Shown here: positions 1 through 8,961 of the stretch, piece after piece | How the letters are laid out: every line of letters begins with the position of its first letter | Numbering within the stretch: the first letter of the stretch is position 1 | DNA from: JAVKBW01 sp964352715 | Lineage (GTDB): Bacteria > Pseudomonadota > Alphaproteobacteria > UBA8366 > Aestuariispiraceae | NCBI GenBank assembly: GCA_964352715.1 | Contig: CAYGSU010000028.1 | Location: 1 to 46,417, forward strand | Reading direction: 5' to 3' | DNA: 46,417 bases | Notes under the pieces: model-generated | The model's input: only the letters and a program-made list of their open reading frames with translations | What the model was told of the DNA's origin: nothing | The model's database searches: none | Position numbers and translations under genes: made by a program

Positions 1-860
1 TACATTTCCGAGCCGAGGCCGTCACAGGCCGGGCAGGCGCCGAACGGGTTGTTGAAGGAAAACAGCCGCGGTTCGATTTCCTCTATGGTGAAGCCGGAAA
101 CCGGGCAGGCGAAATTGGCGGAGAAGATCACCTGGTCGCCGCCATCGGCGTTTTCCGCGAAGACAAGGCCATCGGACAGGTTGAGGGCGGTTTCCAGCGA
201 ATCCGCCAGCCGTTGTTCGATGCCTTCACGCACCACCAGCCGATCAACCACGACCTCGATATTGTGCTTCAGCTTCTTGTCCAGCGCCGGCACGTCCTCG
301 ATCTCATACATTTCACCATCGACGCGCACGCGCTGGAATCCGCGTTTCTGCAGGTCGGCGAATTCCTTGCGGTATTCGCCCTTGCGACCGCGCACGATGG
401 GGGCCAGCAGAAACAGGCGGGTGCCTTCATCCATCGCCATCACCCGGTCGACCATCTGGCTGACTGTCTGGCTTTCAATCGGCAGACCGGTGGCGGGGGA
501 ATAGGGCACGCCGACCCGGGCCCAGAGCAGCCGCATGTAATCGTATATTTCGGTGACCGTGCCGACGGTGGAACGCGGGTTTTTGGAGGTGGTTTTCTGT
601 TCGATGGAAATCGCCGGCGACAGGCCCTCGATCAGGTCGACATCCGGTTTCTGCATCATTTCCAGAAACTGCCGCGCATATGCCGACAGGCTTTCGACAT
701 AGCGGCGCTGGCCGTCGGCGTAAATCGTGTCGAAGGCCAGAGACGACTTGCCGGAGCCGGACAGCCCGGTGATCACCACAAGCTGGTCGCGCGGCAGGTC
801 CACATCGATGTTTTTCAGATTGTGTTCGCGCGCGCCGCGTACCCGGATGGTCGGTGTCAT
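1..860 (-). CDS. uvrA: UvrA, excinuclease ABC subunit A (N-terminal part, cut by window edge)
   Basis: This is the damage-recognition ATPase of nucleotide excision repair. The minus strand encodes about 286 codons from an ATG at 860-858 and runs off the left edge, so the C-terminal two thirds are missing. The start reads MTPTIRVRGAREHNLKNID, followed by Walker A GLSGSGKSSLAFDT, the UvrA block GQRRYVESLSAYARQF, and SPAISIEQKTTSKNPRSTVGT. Near the edge are the CPVSGF and LFSFNNPFGACPACDGLG segments of the first zinc-module region. The first CxxC position is CPVS rather than CPxC. A weak GAGG lies 7 nt upstream of the ATG. UvrA often sits divergently next to ssb in alphaproteobacteria; here an MBL hydrolase separates them. 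I saw no SOS (GTTC-N7-GTTC) box upstream. Identification is secure. Confidence 0.96.
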   Translation of the reverse strand, partial: MTPTIRVRGAREHNLKNIDVDLPRDQLVVITGLSGSGKSSLAFDTIYADGQRRYVESLSAYARQFLEMMQKPDVDLIEGLSPAISIEQKTTSKNPRSTVGTVTEIYDYMRLLWARVGVPYSPATGLPIESQTVSQMVDRVMAMDEGTRLFLLAPIVRGRKGEYRKEFADLQKRGFQRVRVDGEMYEIEDVPALDKKLKHNIEVVVDRLVVREGIEQRLADSLETALNLSDGLVFAENADGGDQVIFSANFACPVSGFTIEEIEPRLFSFNNPFGACPACDGLGSEM

Positions 861-936
861 GATGGCCTCAAGAGCAGGAGAAATGTCTGTCCCATCGATA
901 TAGGCGCGCTTGGCGCCGTCTCAACAGGGCGCGCAG

Positions 937-966
937 TATAAACCCCCGCCCCGGACGGGGCGAGGG
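937..966 (-). terminator. Rho-independent-type terminator after the MBL hydrolase
   Basis: On the minus strand, just past the stop of the MBL gene, arms at 966-956 and 953-943 pair over 11 positions with one mismatch around a 2-nt loop. The stem is very GC-rich (CGGGGC/GCCCCG core) and is followed by TTTATA. It would separate this gene from uvrA downstream. Confidence 0.6.
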
Positions 967-988
967 CTAAAGCAACAAAAAGCGAACG

Positions 989-1921
989 TTATTTTGTCAG
1001 GCTGGCATGGATGATGGAAATGAAGGTCGGCACGTCGATCATCCAGGCATAGCTTTCCCATTCGGCCGGCAGACCGGCCGCCTGGATTTCGTCCAGCGAT
1101 TTACCGGACGCCAGATGCGCCTGCACGATGCCGGTGGTTTCCTTCAGCATCCGCAGATAGACCTTCAGATCGTCCATTGTGGCAAGCGCGCCGTGGCCGG
1201 GAACGATGGTGACATCGGGCGGGAACATCAGGATCATTCGTTCGACATTCGCGGTCAGCGACAGCACGTCGCCGCCGTTCTGGATATCGATGAACGGAAA
1301 GATGCCGTTAAAGAACAGGTCGCCGGTATGCAGCACGTTCGATTGCGTGAAATAGACCACCGAATCGGTATCGGTGTGGCTGTTCGGCATGTGGATCAGG
1401 CGTAACTCCTCGCCGTTGAAATGCACCGAGGCCGAGTCCGCATAGGTGATGACGGGCAGGGCGCTGGCCGGGGCGGGGGGCAGGTCCATCTGGAAAGCGT
1501 CGATGCGCTGGTGGGTCGACATCCGGCGGCGCACATTGTCATGCGCGATGATCGTGGCCGTCTTGCCCAGTTCGGCATTGTTGCCGGTATGGTCGAAATG
1601 CCAGTGCGTGTTAAGCACGAATTTCAGCGCCGAGGCGTCGCCGATGGCTGACAGGGCTGCGTTCAGTTTTTCCGACATGCTTTCCAGCTTGTCGTCGACG
1701 ATCAGCATGCCGTCAGGCCCGTTCGACACCAGAACGTTGCCGCCGGTGAAACCGCCGACGCCGGACAGCATGCTCAGCGTGTCGTTGAGTTTCGTCGCGC
1801 CGATGGTGATTTCGGCCTCGGATTGCGCGATCTGGGTTCCGTGCGACGAGTCATGCGCAAATGCCGGTGCCATGGCGATGCCGCCCAGCAGGGCGGCTGC
1901 GAGAAAAACAGATTGTCTCAC
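989..1921 (-). CDS. Secreted metallo-beta-lactamase-fold hydrolase
   Basis: A 310-aa MBL-superfamily protein. I start it at GTG 1921-1919 because a GAGGGA ribosome site lies about 8 nt upstream and translation from there gives a clean signal peptide (about residues 1-22, ending AFA-HD). A longer frame to 1984 would bury that peptide. The metal motif HWHFDH (H106, H108, D110, H111) is intact, with later zinc-ligand regions NSHTDTDSV, HTGDLFF and VPGHG. It therefore probably acts in the periplasm as a Zn hydrolase. The substrate cannot be read from sequence; relatives include both beta-lactamase-like and quinoprotein-relay-like members, so resistance should not be assumed. It stands alone between uvrA and ssb, with its own terminator. 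Confidence 0.85.
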   Translation of the reverse strand: MRQSVFLAAALLGGIAMAPAFAHDSSHGTQIAQSEAEITIGATKLNDTLSMLSGVGGFTGGNVLVSNGPDGMLIVDDKLESMSEKLNAALSAIGDASALKFVLNTHWHFDHTGNNAELGKTATIIAHDNVRRRMSTHQRIDAFQMDLPPAPASALPVITYADSASVHFNGEELRLIHMPNSHTDTDSVVYFTQSNVLHTGDLFFNGIFPFIDIQNGGDVLSLTANVERMILMFPPDVTIVPGHGALATMDDLKVYLRMLKETTGIVQAHLASGKSLDEIQAAGLPAEWESYAWMIDVPTFISIIHASLTK

Positions 1922-2144
1922 GTGTGTATCCCTCGGTTTGGGTTTGGTTTCATCAAAGCGTAGAGCATTGCCATACCGGCACAAGACGAATGGCAGTCAC
2001 TGTTTCGAGAGCATGGACCAACAGACCGGCCTGTGCGCCGACGCGGTGAAAATCCGTAAATCGGCGATTGTTTGCTCTGGTTTCGCCCGGTGGCGTCCCT
2101 TAAGGTTCGGGCATCAACGAAATCGCAAGTATTGAGGATGGTCG

Positions 2145-2630
2145 ATGGCTGGCAGCGTTAACAAAGTAATTCTGGTGGGAAATCTCGGACGCGATCCGGA
2201 AGTGCGGACGATGCAGAACGGCGGCAAGGTGGTGAACCTGTCGGTCGCGACATCTGAACGCTGGAACGACCGCGACGGCAATCGTCAGGAAAAGACCGAA
2301 TGGCACCGGGTTGTCATCTTCAACGAAAAGCTGGCCGAAGTTTGCGAGAAGTATCTGCGCAAGGGATCGAAAGTCTATGTCGAAGGCCAGTTGCAGACCC
2401 GCAAATGGACCGATCAGTCCGGTCAGGACAAATATTCGACCGAAGTTGTGCTGCAACGCTATCGCGGCGAGCTGACCATGCTCGACGGCCGCAGTGATGG
2501 CGGTGGCGGCGGTTATTCGGATGGCGGCGGTGGCGGCTATGGCAACGGCTCGTCCGGTGGCGGCCAGCAGGGCGGCGGATCGTCAGGCGGCGATTTCAAT
2601 CAGGACCTGGACGACGAAATTCCGTTCTAG
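2145..2630 (+). CDS. ssb: Single-stranded DNA-binding protein
   Basis: A 161-aa SSB that protects single-stranded DNA in replication, recombination and repair. The OB fold covers about residues 1-110 (NKVILVGNLGRDPEVR, NLSVATSERW, EKTEWHRVV, KGSKVYVEGQLQTRKW). It is followed by a glycine-rich linker with repeated GGGGGY-type stretches, and then the acidic tip DLDDEIPF that recruits partner proteins. Length and architecture are normal. The ATG is preceded by GAGG about 8 nt upstream. It lies 3 nt from the convergent GST-like gene. Its position upstream of gyrA and near uvrA is typical of alphaproteobacteria, although two minus-strand genes intervene before gyrA. Confidence 0.98.
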   Translation: MAGSVNKVILVGNLGRDPEVRTMQNGGKVVNLSVATSERWNDRDGNRQEKTEWHRVVIFNEKLAEVCEKYLRKGSKVYVEGQLQTRKWTDQSGQDKYSTEVVLQRYRGELTMLDGRSDGGGGGYSDGGGGGYGNGSSGGGQQGGGSSGGDFNQDLDDEIPF

Positions 2631-2633
2631 TGG

Positions 2634-3572
2634 TCACGCTACTATCAGCGTTACCTTGTAGCCGACGCGCGGAAAGTGGACGCATAGCGCGCCGAGGTCG
2701 TCGTCTTCCCGTTTCAGGACGATGGCCTCGCGATTGACTGCGTGAACAAGGCCTGTGACATCCTGTTCGCCGCCATCGACATCCGGTCCAACGGAAACAT
2801 TCATCCCTACTTTCAGTCCCTGCGGGTCGTTCGGGTCCTCGCATTCCTGGGTTTCCGGCTCGCTGTCGCGGGCAATGGCCAGCGCGGCATCGGCATCAAA
2901 ATCTGAAACCGTGCCGTGGCCCTGTTCCAAAACCCTGTTTTCCCATGCTTCGAGCGACGGAAATTCCGACAGCAGGGCCGAACCGCCGGCCCAGCGGCCG
3001 CGAACGAACCACACGACGTGATAGGCAATGGCGTCGGCATAGCCGGGCCTGTCGCCCATCAGGAAAGGGCCACCCGTCGCCAGCACCACTTCCAGCCAGC
3101 CGAGCTGGCCGCGCATCTGGGCGGCGAGGTGAGGCAGATCGGCATTCGCCTTGCGCAGCACTTCCGACCAGTCGGGCCCGAGATACAGCCGGCCCCGGTC
3201 GGCGGCGAAATCAGGGTCCAGATCGTCAATCTGCGCCGACAGAACCAACTTTACCGCCAGATCGAACATCGTTCCGTCTGTCCAGCGGCTGAGGCCATAG
3301 GCGAACCCGCTGTTGCCTTCCGGGAACAGCGTCGGGTCAGGGTAGCGCTGCTCGATGGCGCGCAGAATGCACCGGCTGTCGCAGAAGATATCCGCGCCGA
3401 TCTGCATCACCGGGGTCCGGCGGTAGCCGCCGGTCATCGCTGTCAGTTTGGGTTTCGGCGGAATACGCGGTATCGCGACCGATTTCCAGGTGAGGTTCTT
3501 GAAACCGAAGGCTGCGCGAACTTTTTCGGCGACCGGCGATTGCGGGTAGTTGTGCAGAATGATGTCTTTCAT
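2634..3572 (-). CDS. Glutathione S-transferase-like protein with an extra C-terminal domain
   Basis: A 312-aa protein. Residues 1-80 are a thioredoxin-like GST N-domain (start MKDIILHNYPQSPVAEKVR, then RRTPVMQIGADIFCDS with the cis-Pro and the glutathione-binding DS pair). Residues about 95-225 are the helical GST C-domain (RWTDGTMFDLAVK, FLMGDRPGYADAIAYHVVWF). About 60 further residues (GLKVGMNVSVGPDV to GYKVTLIVA) lie beyond the usual GST length and look like a small all-beta module. The catalytic residue is probably the Ser in SPVAEK. The substrate is unknown. The gene is convergent with ssb and on the same strand as the phosphoesterase gene upstream of it (84 nt away). Confidence 0.85.
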   Translation of the reverse strand: MKDIILHNYPQSPVAEKVRAAFGFKNLTWKSVAIPRIPPKPKLTAMTGGYRRTPVMQIGADIFCDSRCILRAIEQRYPDPTLFPEGNSGFAYGLSRWTDGTMFDLAVKLVLSAQIDDLDPDFAADRGRLYLGPDWSEVLRKANADLPHLAAQMRGQLGWLEVVLATGGPFLMGDRPGYADAIAYHVVWFVRGRWAGGSALLSEFPSLEAWENRVLEQGHGTVSDFDADAALAIARDSEPETQECEDPNDPQGLKVGMNVSVGPDVDGGEQDVTGLVHAVNREAIVLKREDDDLGALCVHFPRVGYKVTLIVA

Positions 3573-3655
3573 GCGTTCGGTCTACACGCATCGGAGGCCT
3601 TCGCCTAGGGCTGAATAAGGTTAATTCTATCACAACAGTGTTGGTCGGCGCGACA

Positions 3656-4462
3656 TCACCGCTGTCCGGTTTCGTCATCCCACGGCACGCGCGGGCTGGT
3701 ATCGAGATACGAACAGGTGTGAACCAGCGTCAGGTTCGGCTCGAGAAAGACGACGTTGTAGGCCGGCGGTTCCAGCACCGTATCGGCGTCGAATTTCGGA
3801 TTCACGAAATCCAGATCGACCTGGTGGTTGGTGCCGTACAGGGTCGAAAACGGGATGCCGTGAAACGACCCGGAAACCGGCCGGTGAACATGTCCGAAAA
3901 AGTAATGTCGCACATTGCCATACCGGGTCAGGATATCGACCATCGCGCTGGCCTCGGCGATCTGGATCGCATCCATCATCGGTATTCTGATCGGAAAGGG
4001 CGGATGATGCCCGAACACATAGACGTTTCTGTCTCCGGCGTCCTTCAGTTCGCGATCCAGCCATCCCTGACGGGCCTCGTCATAGGCGCCGGCATGGGTG
4101 CCGGGCTGAATGGTGTCGATAACAAGAAAGCGGCCCGCCGGCACGTCCAGCCGATACTGGAAACAGCCGCTGTCGTCGCGCGGCAGGTCAGGCCACGCGG
4201 CATGCATGCCATCGCGACTGTCATGATTGCCGATCACCGGGTAGACCGGCATCGAAAGCCGGCCGGTTTCGTCGACAAAGGACTGGAAGGCTTCCGGGTC
4301 GGCCCAGTTCGTCAGATCGCCGGTTACCATTACCGCCTCGGCGTCGCTCTGATGGCGGTTGATATGGTCGACGGCGTCGTGCAACCGTTGCAACGGGTCG
4401 ATCGTGAACAGCGTCTCACCCGGACGAACCAGATGGGTATCGGTAAGGTGAATTATCTTCAT
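3656..4462 (-). CDS. CpdA-like calcineurin-family phosphodiesterase
   Basis: A 268-aa cytoplasmic binuclear-metal phosphoesterase. All signature blocks are present: LTDTHL, VTGDLTNW, VIGNHDSR, FGHHPPFP and FFGHVHRP. The closest well-known family is the Icc/CpdA 3',5'-cyclic AMP phosphodiesterases. That makes cyclic-nucleotide hydrolysis the best guess, but related proteins cleave glycerophosphodiesters or other phosphodiesters, so the substrate is not fixed by sequence. Length is normal for CpdA. It is divergent from gyrA across about 190 bp and leads towards the GST-like gene. Confidence 0.85.
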   Translation of the reverse strand: MKIIHLTDTHLVRPGETLFTIDPLQRLHDAVDHINRHQSDAEAVMVTGDLTNWADPEAFQSFVDETGRLSMPVYPVIGNHDSRDGMHAAWPDLPRDDSGCFQYRLDVPAGRFLVIDTIQPGTHAGAYDEARQGWLDRELKDAGDRNVYVFGHHPPFPIRIPMMDAIQIAEASAMVDILTRYGNVRHYFFGHVHRPVSGSFHGIPFSTLYGTNHQVDLDFVNPKFDADTVLEPPAYNVVFLEPNLTLVHTCSYLDTSPRVPWDDETGQR

Positions 4463-4578
4463 GGTCGGCGCGTCCTGCGGATAGGGAAAAGGGGATTGTT
4501 TAGATTGTTCGCCCCTGTTGAATCATGCTAGTTAGACCATTCATACAACAGGTTCATGACAAGGCGCGTGGATATACC

Positions 4579-4594
4579 GAAATTACGGAATTTC
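4579..4594. promoter_or_regulatory. 16-bp inverted repeat in the cpdA-like/gyrA divergent region
   Basis: GAAATT and AATTTC flank a 4-nt ACGG spacer in the 191-bp divergent gap, about 60 bp upstream of the gyrA start. It could be an operator or a chance AT palindrome. No matching regulator is recognisable next to it. Confidence 0.3.
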
Positions 4595-4653
4595 CTCACT
4601 TTTCTGCAACCGGTTTCCTTCTGTTCCTCTGACCGCAAAACGGTAATTGTTCT

Positions 4654-7497
4654 TTGTCCGATTCGCCTCTAAATCCTCCCGGTTCAAACCCGGGCACTCC
4701 TTCTGGCAGCGATGTAACAACGGTATCGATCGTCGACGAAATGCGGCGGTCTTACCTCGATTACGCGATGAGCGTGATCGTCAGCCGCGCCCTGCCGGAT
4801 GTCCGTGACGGTTTGAAGCCTGTGCACCGGCGCATCCTGTATGCGATGAAGGAAAACGGCTACGATTCGACGAAGCCATACCGCAAGTCTGCGCGTATCG
4901 TCGGCGATGTCATGGGTAAATATCACCCGCATGGCGATAGCGCGATTTATGACGCGATGGTGCGGATGGCGCAGGACTTTTCGATGCGCCTGCCGATGAT
5001 CGACGGGCAGGGCAATTTCGGCTCGATGGATGGCGATCCGCCGGCAGCGATGCGCTATACCGAAGCAAGGCTTGCGAAGTCGGCGGAAGCGCTGCTGGAC
5101 GATATCGATAAGGAAACCGTCGATTTTCAGGCCAACTATGACGAAACCACGCGTGAACCCTCGGTTCTGCCGGCGCGGTTTCCGAACATTCTGGTCAACG
5201 GTGGTGGCGGGATCGCGGTCGGTATGGCGACCAACATACCGCCGCATAATCTTGGCGAGGTCATTGAAGCCTGTCTGGCGTATATCGATGACCCCGGCAT
5301 TTCCGATCTTCGGCTGCTGGAACTGGTGCCGGGGCCCGATTTCCCGACCGGCGGCATCATTCGCGGTCGCACCGGCATAACGAAAGCCTATACCGAAGGG
5401 CGCGGCTCTGTCGTCATTCGCAGCCGCACGATTGTCGAAGAAATCCGCAAGGACCGCTGGGCCATCGTGGTCTCCGAAATTCCCTATCAGGTGAACAAGT
5501 CCCGGATGCTGGAACGCATCGCCGAAGTGGTGCGCGAAAAACTGGTCGAGGGAATTTCCGACCTGCGTGACGAATCCGACCGTGACGGCGTGCGGGTTGT
5601 AATCGAATTGAAGCGCGACGCGGATTCCGAAGTCGTGCAGCAGCAGCTTTTCCGCTACACACCGATGCAGACCAGTTTTGGCGTCAACATGCTGGCGCTC
5701 GACGGCGGCAAGCCGAAGATGATGACCCTGAAGGAAATCATCGCTGCCTTTGTCGCCTTCCGCGAAGAAGTGGTGACCCGCCGGACCCGCTACGAATTGG
5801 GCAAGGCGCGGGATCGGGCTCATGTTCTGGCCGGCCTGCTGGTGGCGATTTCCAATCTCGACCCGGTGATCGAGCTGATCCGAGCAGCGGCAGACCCGGC
5901 ATCAGCCCGGGCGTCGCTGATGGAGCAGGACTGGCCGGCGCATGATGTCGCCCCGTTCATCGCGTTGATCGACGATCCGGGCCATGCTGTCATCGACGGA
6001 AAATACCGGCTTTCTGAAGCGCAGGCGCGCGCCATTCTGGAACTGCGTCTGCAGCGTCTGACCGGTATGGAACGTGACAAGCTGACCGCCGAAACGGAAG
6101 AATTGGCAAATAAAATCAAGGATTTGCTGGACATTCTTCAGTCACGACCGCGGCGCCTGGAAGTGATGCGCGGCGAACTTGCCGATATGACGGAACAGTT
6201 CAATACGCCGCGCCGGACGGAAATCGACGAAACGGCTATCGATGCGGATATCGAAGACCTGATCCAGCGCGAGGACATGGTCGTTACCGTGACCCATTCC
6301 GGCTATATCAAGCGCGTGCCGCTTTCCACCTACCGGGCGCAGCGCCGGGGCGGCAAGGGGCGGTCGGGCATGTCGACGAAGGAAGACGATTTCGTCGTCA
6401 ATGTCTTCGTTACCTCTACCCATACGCCAGTGCTGTTCTTCTCCACCAGAGGAATGGTCTACCAGCTCAAGGTTTACCGTTTGCCGCTCGGCTCGCCGAC
6501 GACGCGGGGCAAGGCGATGGTGAATATTCTGCCGCTTGAGGAAGGCGAGCAGATATCGACCGTGATGCCGCTGCCGGAAGATGAAAGCCAGTGGGAAGAA
6601 ATGTTCGCATTTTTCGCCACGCAGTCCGGCAATGTGCGTCGTAACCGGTTGAGCGACTTCACCAATATCAAATCGAATGGCAAGATCGCCATGAAACTGG
6701 ATGAAGGTGACCGGCTGGTCGCCGTCCGGACCTGCCTGGAAAATGAAGACATCATGCTGGCCACTGCGAAGGGCGGCTGTATCCGGTTCCGGGCCGATGA
6801 TGTTCGCGTTTTCGTTGGCCGCAATTCTACCGGCGTTCGCGGCATTCGGTTGGCGAAAAACGACAGCGTGATCGCAATGTCGAAGCTGACCCATATCGAA
6901 ACCGACACGGAAACGAGAGATGCCTATCTTCGGGCGATCTACGCCAAGCGCCGGCTCGCCGGACTGGAAGAACAGGAAGACGCTGATCCGGAAAAACGTC
7001 AGGAAGACGAAGCAAGGGCAGCCATTCTGGCCGACGATCCCTACAGTTCGATGGAAGAAAACGAGGAATATCTGCTGACCATCAGCGACGCCGGCTACGG
7101 CCTGCTGACCTCCGCCTACGATTACCGGGTAACCGGTCGGGGCGGCAAAGGCATCGGTAACATGGATCTCGGCAAGTCTGAGGGCAGCCAGGTTATCGCC
7201 TGCTTCCCGATCCGGTCGGAAGACGAACTGGTGCTGGTGACCGATGGTGGCCAGCTTATCCGGGTCGGTGTCGACGAAATCAGCCCGAAACGCCGCAATG
7301 GCATGGGTGTGCGGGTGTTTGACGTCGGTGAAGACCAGCGGGTGGTTTCGGTCGCGCATATGTCCGAACGCGATGAGGAAGAGGAAATATCCGGGCCGGA
7401 CGGCGAAACAGAATCCACAGCCGAAACCGTATCGGATGCAGGCGATGAAACGGATGCGGGCGGTGACGACCCGTCACCGGAACCCGATTCGGAGTAA
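4654..7497 (+). CDS. gyrA: DNA gyrase subunit A
   Basis: A 947-aa GyrA that cuts and rejoins DNA in the gyrase A2B2 complex. The best start is TTG 4654: an in-frame stop lies at 4630 and the first in-frame ATG (4741) would remove the conserved VSIVDEM segment. The breakage-reunion domain contains the catalytic tyrosine Y135 in AAMRYTEARL. The quinolone-determining region reads HPHGDSAIYD, with S96 and D100 at the positions equivalent to E. coli S83 and D87, so it is wild-type there. The C-terminal wrapping domain carries the GyrA box QRRGGKG, distinguishing it from ParC. A long acidic tail (after about residue 905) ends the protein. coaD follows after 5 nt. Confidence 0.97.
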   Translation: MSDSPLNPPGSNPGTPSGSDVTTVSIVDEMRRSYLDYAMSVIVSRALPDVRDGLKPVHRRILYAMKENGYDSTKPYRKSARIVGDVMGKYHPHGDSAIYDAMVRMAQDFSMRLPMIDGQGNFGSMDGDPPAAMRYTEARLAKSAEALLDDIDKETVDFQANYDETTREPSVLPARFPNILVNGGGGIAVGMATNIPPHNLGEVIEACLAYIDDPGISDLRLLELVPGPDFPTGGIIRGRTGITKAYTEGRGSVVIRSRTIVEEIRKDRWAIVVSEIPYQVNKSRMLERIAEVVREKLVEGISDLRDESDRDGVRVVIELKRDADSEVVQQQLFRYTPMQTSFGVNMLALDGGKPKMMTLKEIIAAFVAFREEVVTRRTRYELGKARDRAHVLAGLLVAISNLDPVIELIRAAADPASARASLMEQDWPAHDVAPFIALIDDPGHAVIDGKYRLSEAQARAILELRLQRLTGMERDKLTAETEELANKIKDLLDILQSRPRRLEVMRGELADMTEQFNTPRRTEIDETAIDADIEDLIQREDMVVTVTHSGYIKRVPLSTYRAQRRGGKGRSGMSTKEDDFVVNVFVTSTHTPVLFFSTRGMVYQLKVYRLPLGSPTTRGKAMVNILPLEEGEQISTVMPLPEDESQWEEMFAFFATQSGNVRRNRLSDFTNIKSNGKIAMKLDEGDRLVAVRTCLENEDIMLATAKGGCIRFRADDVRVFVGRNSTGVRGIRLAKNDSVIAMSKLTHIETDTETRDAYLRAIYAKRRLAGLEEQEDADPEKRQEDEARAAILADDPYSSMEENEEYLLTISDAGYGLLTSAYDYRVTGRGGKGIGNMDLGKSEGSQVIACFPIRSEDELVLVTDGGQLIRVGVDEISPKRRNGMGVRVFDVGEDQRVVSVAHMSERDEEEEISGPDGETESTAETVSDAGDETDAGGDDPSPEPDSE

Positions 7498-7502
7498 GAC
7501 CC

Positions 7503-8006
7503 ATGCGAACTGCGATCTATCCCGGCACTTTCGACCCGATCACCAATGGTCACATGGACATCATCGCACGGGCGGCGCGCACGGTTTGCGACAAGCTGGT
7601 CGTGTCGGTGGCGGTGAATGCCGGCAAGGGCCCGCTGTTCACGCTGCAGGAACGCCGCGCGATGGTCGAAGCCGAGATCGAAACCCTGCCGGAGGACCTG
7701 GCGTCGCGGATCGAGGTGCGCGAATTCGAAAATCTGCTGATTCATTACGCGGCAGAGCAGGGCGCACAGCTGATTGTTCGCGGTTTGCGCGCGGTTTCGG
7801 ATTTCGAATATGAATTCCAGATGGTCGGCATGAATGCGCGGCTGAACCGGCAAGTCGAAACCGTATTCTTGATGTCGTCCGAACGCACCCAGTTCATTTC
7901 AAGTCGCTTGGTGAAAGAAATCGCTTCTCTGGGCGGCGCAATCTCTGAGTTCGTGTCGCCCCGGGTCGAGGCCCAGCTTTTGGAAAGATACGAGTCCGGC
8001 AAATAA
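7503..8006 (+). CDS. coaD: Phosphopantetheine adenylyltransferase
   Basis: A 167-aa enzyme that transfers AMP from ATP to 4'-phosphopantetheine, the penultimate step of coenzyme A synthesis. It shows the nucleotidyltransferase start YPGTFDPITNGH (the T/HxGH motif), VVSVAVNAGKGPLF, the substrate loop RGLRAVSDFEYEFQM and the ISSRLVKE block. Length is standard. It begins 5 nt after gyrA, the usual alphaproteobacterial gyrA-coaD pairing, and is probably co-transcribed with it. After coaD the usual housekeeping order ends and an accessory transporter begins. Confidence 0.97.
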   Translation: MRTAIYPGTFDPITNGHMDIIARAARTVCDKLVVSVAVNAGKGPLFTLQERRAMVEAEIETLPEDLASRIEVREFENLLIHYAAEQGAQLIVRGLRAVSDFEYEFQMVGMNARLNRQVETVFLMSSERTQFISSRLVKEIASLGGAISEFVSPRVEAQLLERYESGK

Positions 8007-8052
8007 CCGCGTTTCGGCGCGCCTGACCTGACTTTTCTATTGTTGGATTTTG

Positions 8053-8961
8053 ATGGCGATTTCCGAAACCCCTGCCGTTGCCACGCCGAACACAGACCGT
8101 CCTGTCGCGGCAGCAGGATGGGTCTTTCTCGGCATGTTGTGTTTCTGCCTGATGGCGATCGCCGGCCGCGAAGCAGGCCGGGTTATGGAAACAGCCGATC
8201 TTCTGGTCTGGCGCAGCCTGGTCGGTGCGCTGATCGTGGTGATCTGCCTGTTTTTTTCGCCGGTCGGGTTCCGGCAATTGCGCACCACCCGCTTCGGCAT
8301 GCATCTGGTGCGGAATATCGGCCATTTCGCCGGACAATACTGCTGGTACACTGCCGTCATGCTGATTCCTCTGGCGCAATTGTTCGCTTTCGAATTCACG
8401 ACCCCCATCTGGGTAGCCCTGCTGGCTCCGTTTCTGCTGGGCGAAAAGTTCACATGGGCGCGTATAGGCGCGATCGTCCTTGGATTTACCGGCATTCTGA
8501 TCGTCGTTCGGCCCGGGTCGGAACCGATTACGGAAGGCACGATCTGGGCGTTTCTGTGCACCTTCGGTTTTACAGCAGCGTTGATTTCGACAAAGCGGCT
8601 GTCGCGAACCGAAACCACCCTGTGCATTCTGTTTTACCTGACCGTGATGCAAGCGCCGATGGGCATGCTGGTCAGCGGCGGCCTGCCTGAAATTCCACCG
8701 GACGGATGGACGATGTTCTGGACCCTGTCGCTCGCCCTTGCTGGTCTCGGTGCGCATTTTTGCATTACCCAGGGATACAAGCTTGCTGATGCGACACTGG
8801 TTGCGCCGATGGATTTCTTTCGATTACCGTTGATCAGTCTGGTCGGGGTGCTGTTCTATTTCGAACCGTTTGAACTGGCGGTGCTGTTTGGCGGTATCCT
8901 GATTTTCAGTGGAAATTTCATTAACATCCTTGCCGAAAGACGCCGCCGTGCAGCTCGATGA
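8053..8961 (+). CDS. EamA/DMT-family inner-membrane exporter (first copy)
   Basis: A 302-aa drug/metabolite transporter with the ten-helix double-EamA pattern: hydrophobic segments begin around residues 20, 50, 80, 105, 130 and 155 and repeat in the second half. Conserved touches include the glycine/proline-rich end of the first repeat (FEFTTPIWVALLAPFLLGEKFTWARIGAIVLGFTGILIVVRPG) split here as FEFTTPIWVALL and LGFTGILIVVRPG. I prefer ATG 8053 over the adjacent TTG at 8050. The substrate is unknown. Its 3' end overlaps the FAD oxidoreductase gene, so translation is probably coupled; by context it may export an amine or amino-acid metabolite. Confidence 0.8.
   Translation: MAISETPAVATPNTDRPVAAAGWVFLGMLCFCLMAIAGREAGRVMETADLLVWRSLVGALIVVICLFFSPVGFRQLRTTRFGMHLVRNIGHFAGQYCWYTAVMLIPLAQLFAFEFTTPIWVALLAPFLLGEKFTWARIGAIVLGFTGILIVVRPGSEPITEGTIWAFLCTFGFTAALISTKRLSRTETTLCILFYLTVMQAPMGMLVSGGLPEIPPDGWTMFWTLSLALAGLGAHFCITQGYKLADATLVAPMDFFRLPLISLVGVLFYFEPFELAVLFGGILIFSGNFINILAERRRRAAR

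Noticed and set aside
1..941. Plus-strand open frames over the uvrA region
   Set aside because: They are antisense shadows of uvrA with no family features; the minus strand gives an unbroken UvrA sequence.
989..1921. Calling the MBL proteins (989 and 28785) antibiotic-resistance beta-lactamases
   Set aside because: Only the general metal-binding fold is seen; nothing specific to B1, B2 or B3 beta-lactamases could be confirmed by eye.
861..2144. SOS (LexA) boxes near uvrA and ssb
   Set aside because: I looked for the alphaproteobacterial GTTC-N7-GTTC pattern in both upstream regions and found no match; a lone GTTC before ssb lacks a partner.
2500..2590. GGN-rich tandem repeat in ssb
   Set aside because: It encodes the normal glycine-rich linker of SSB and is not a separate repeat element.
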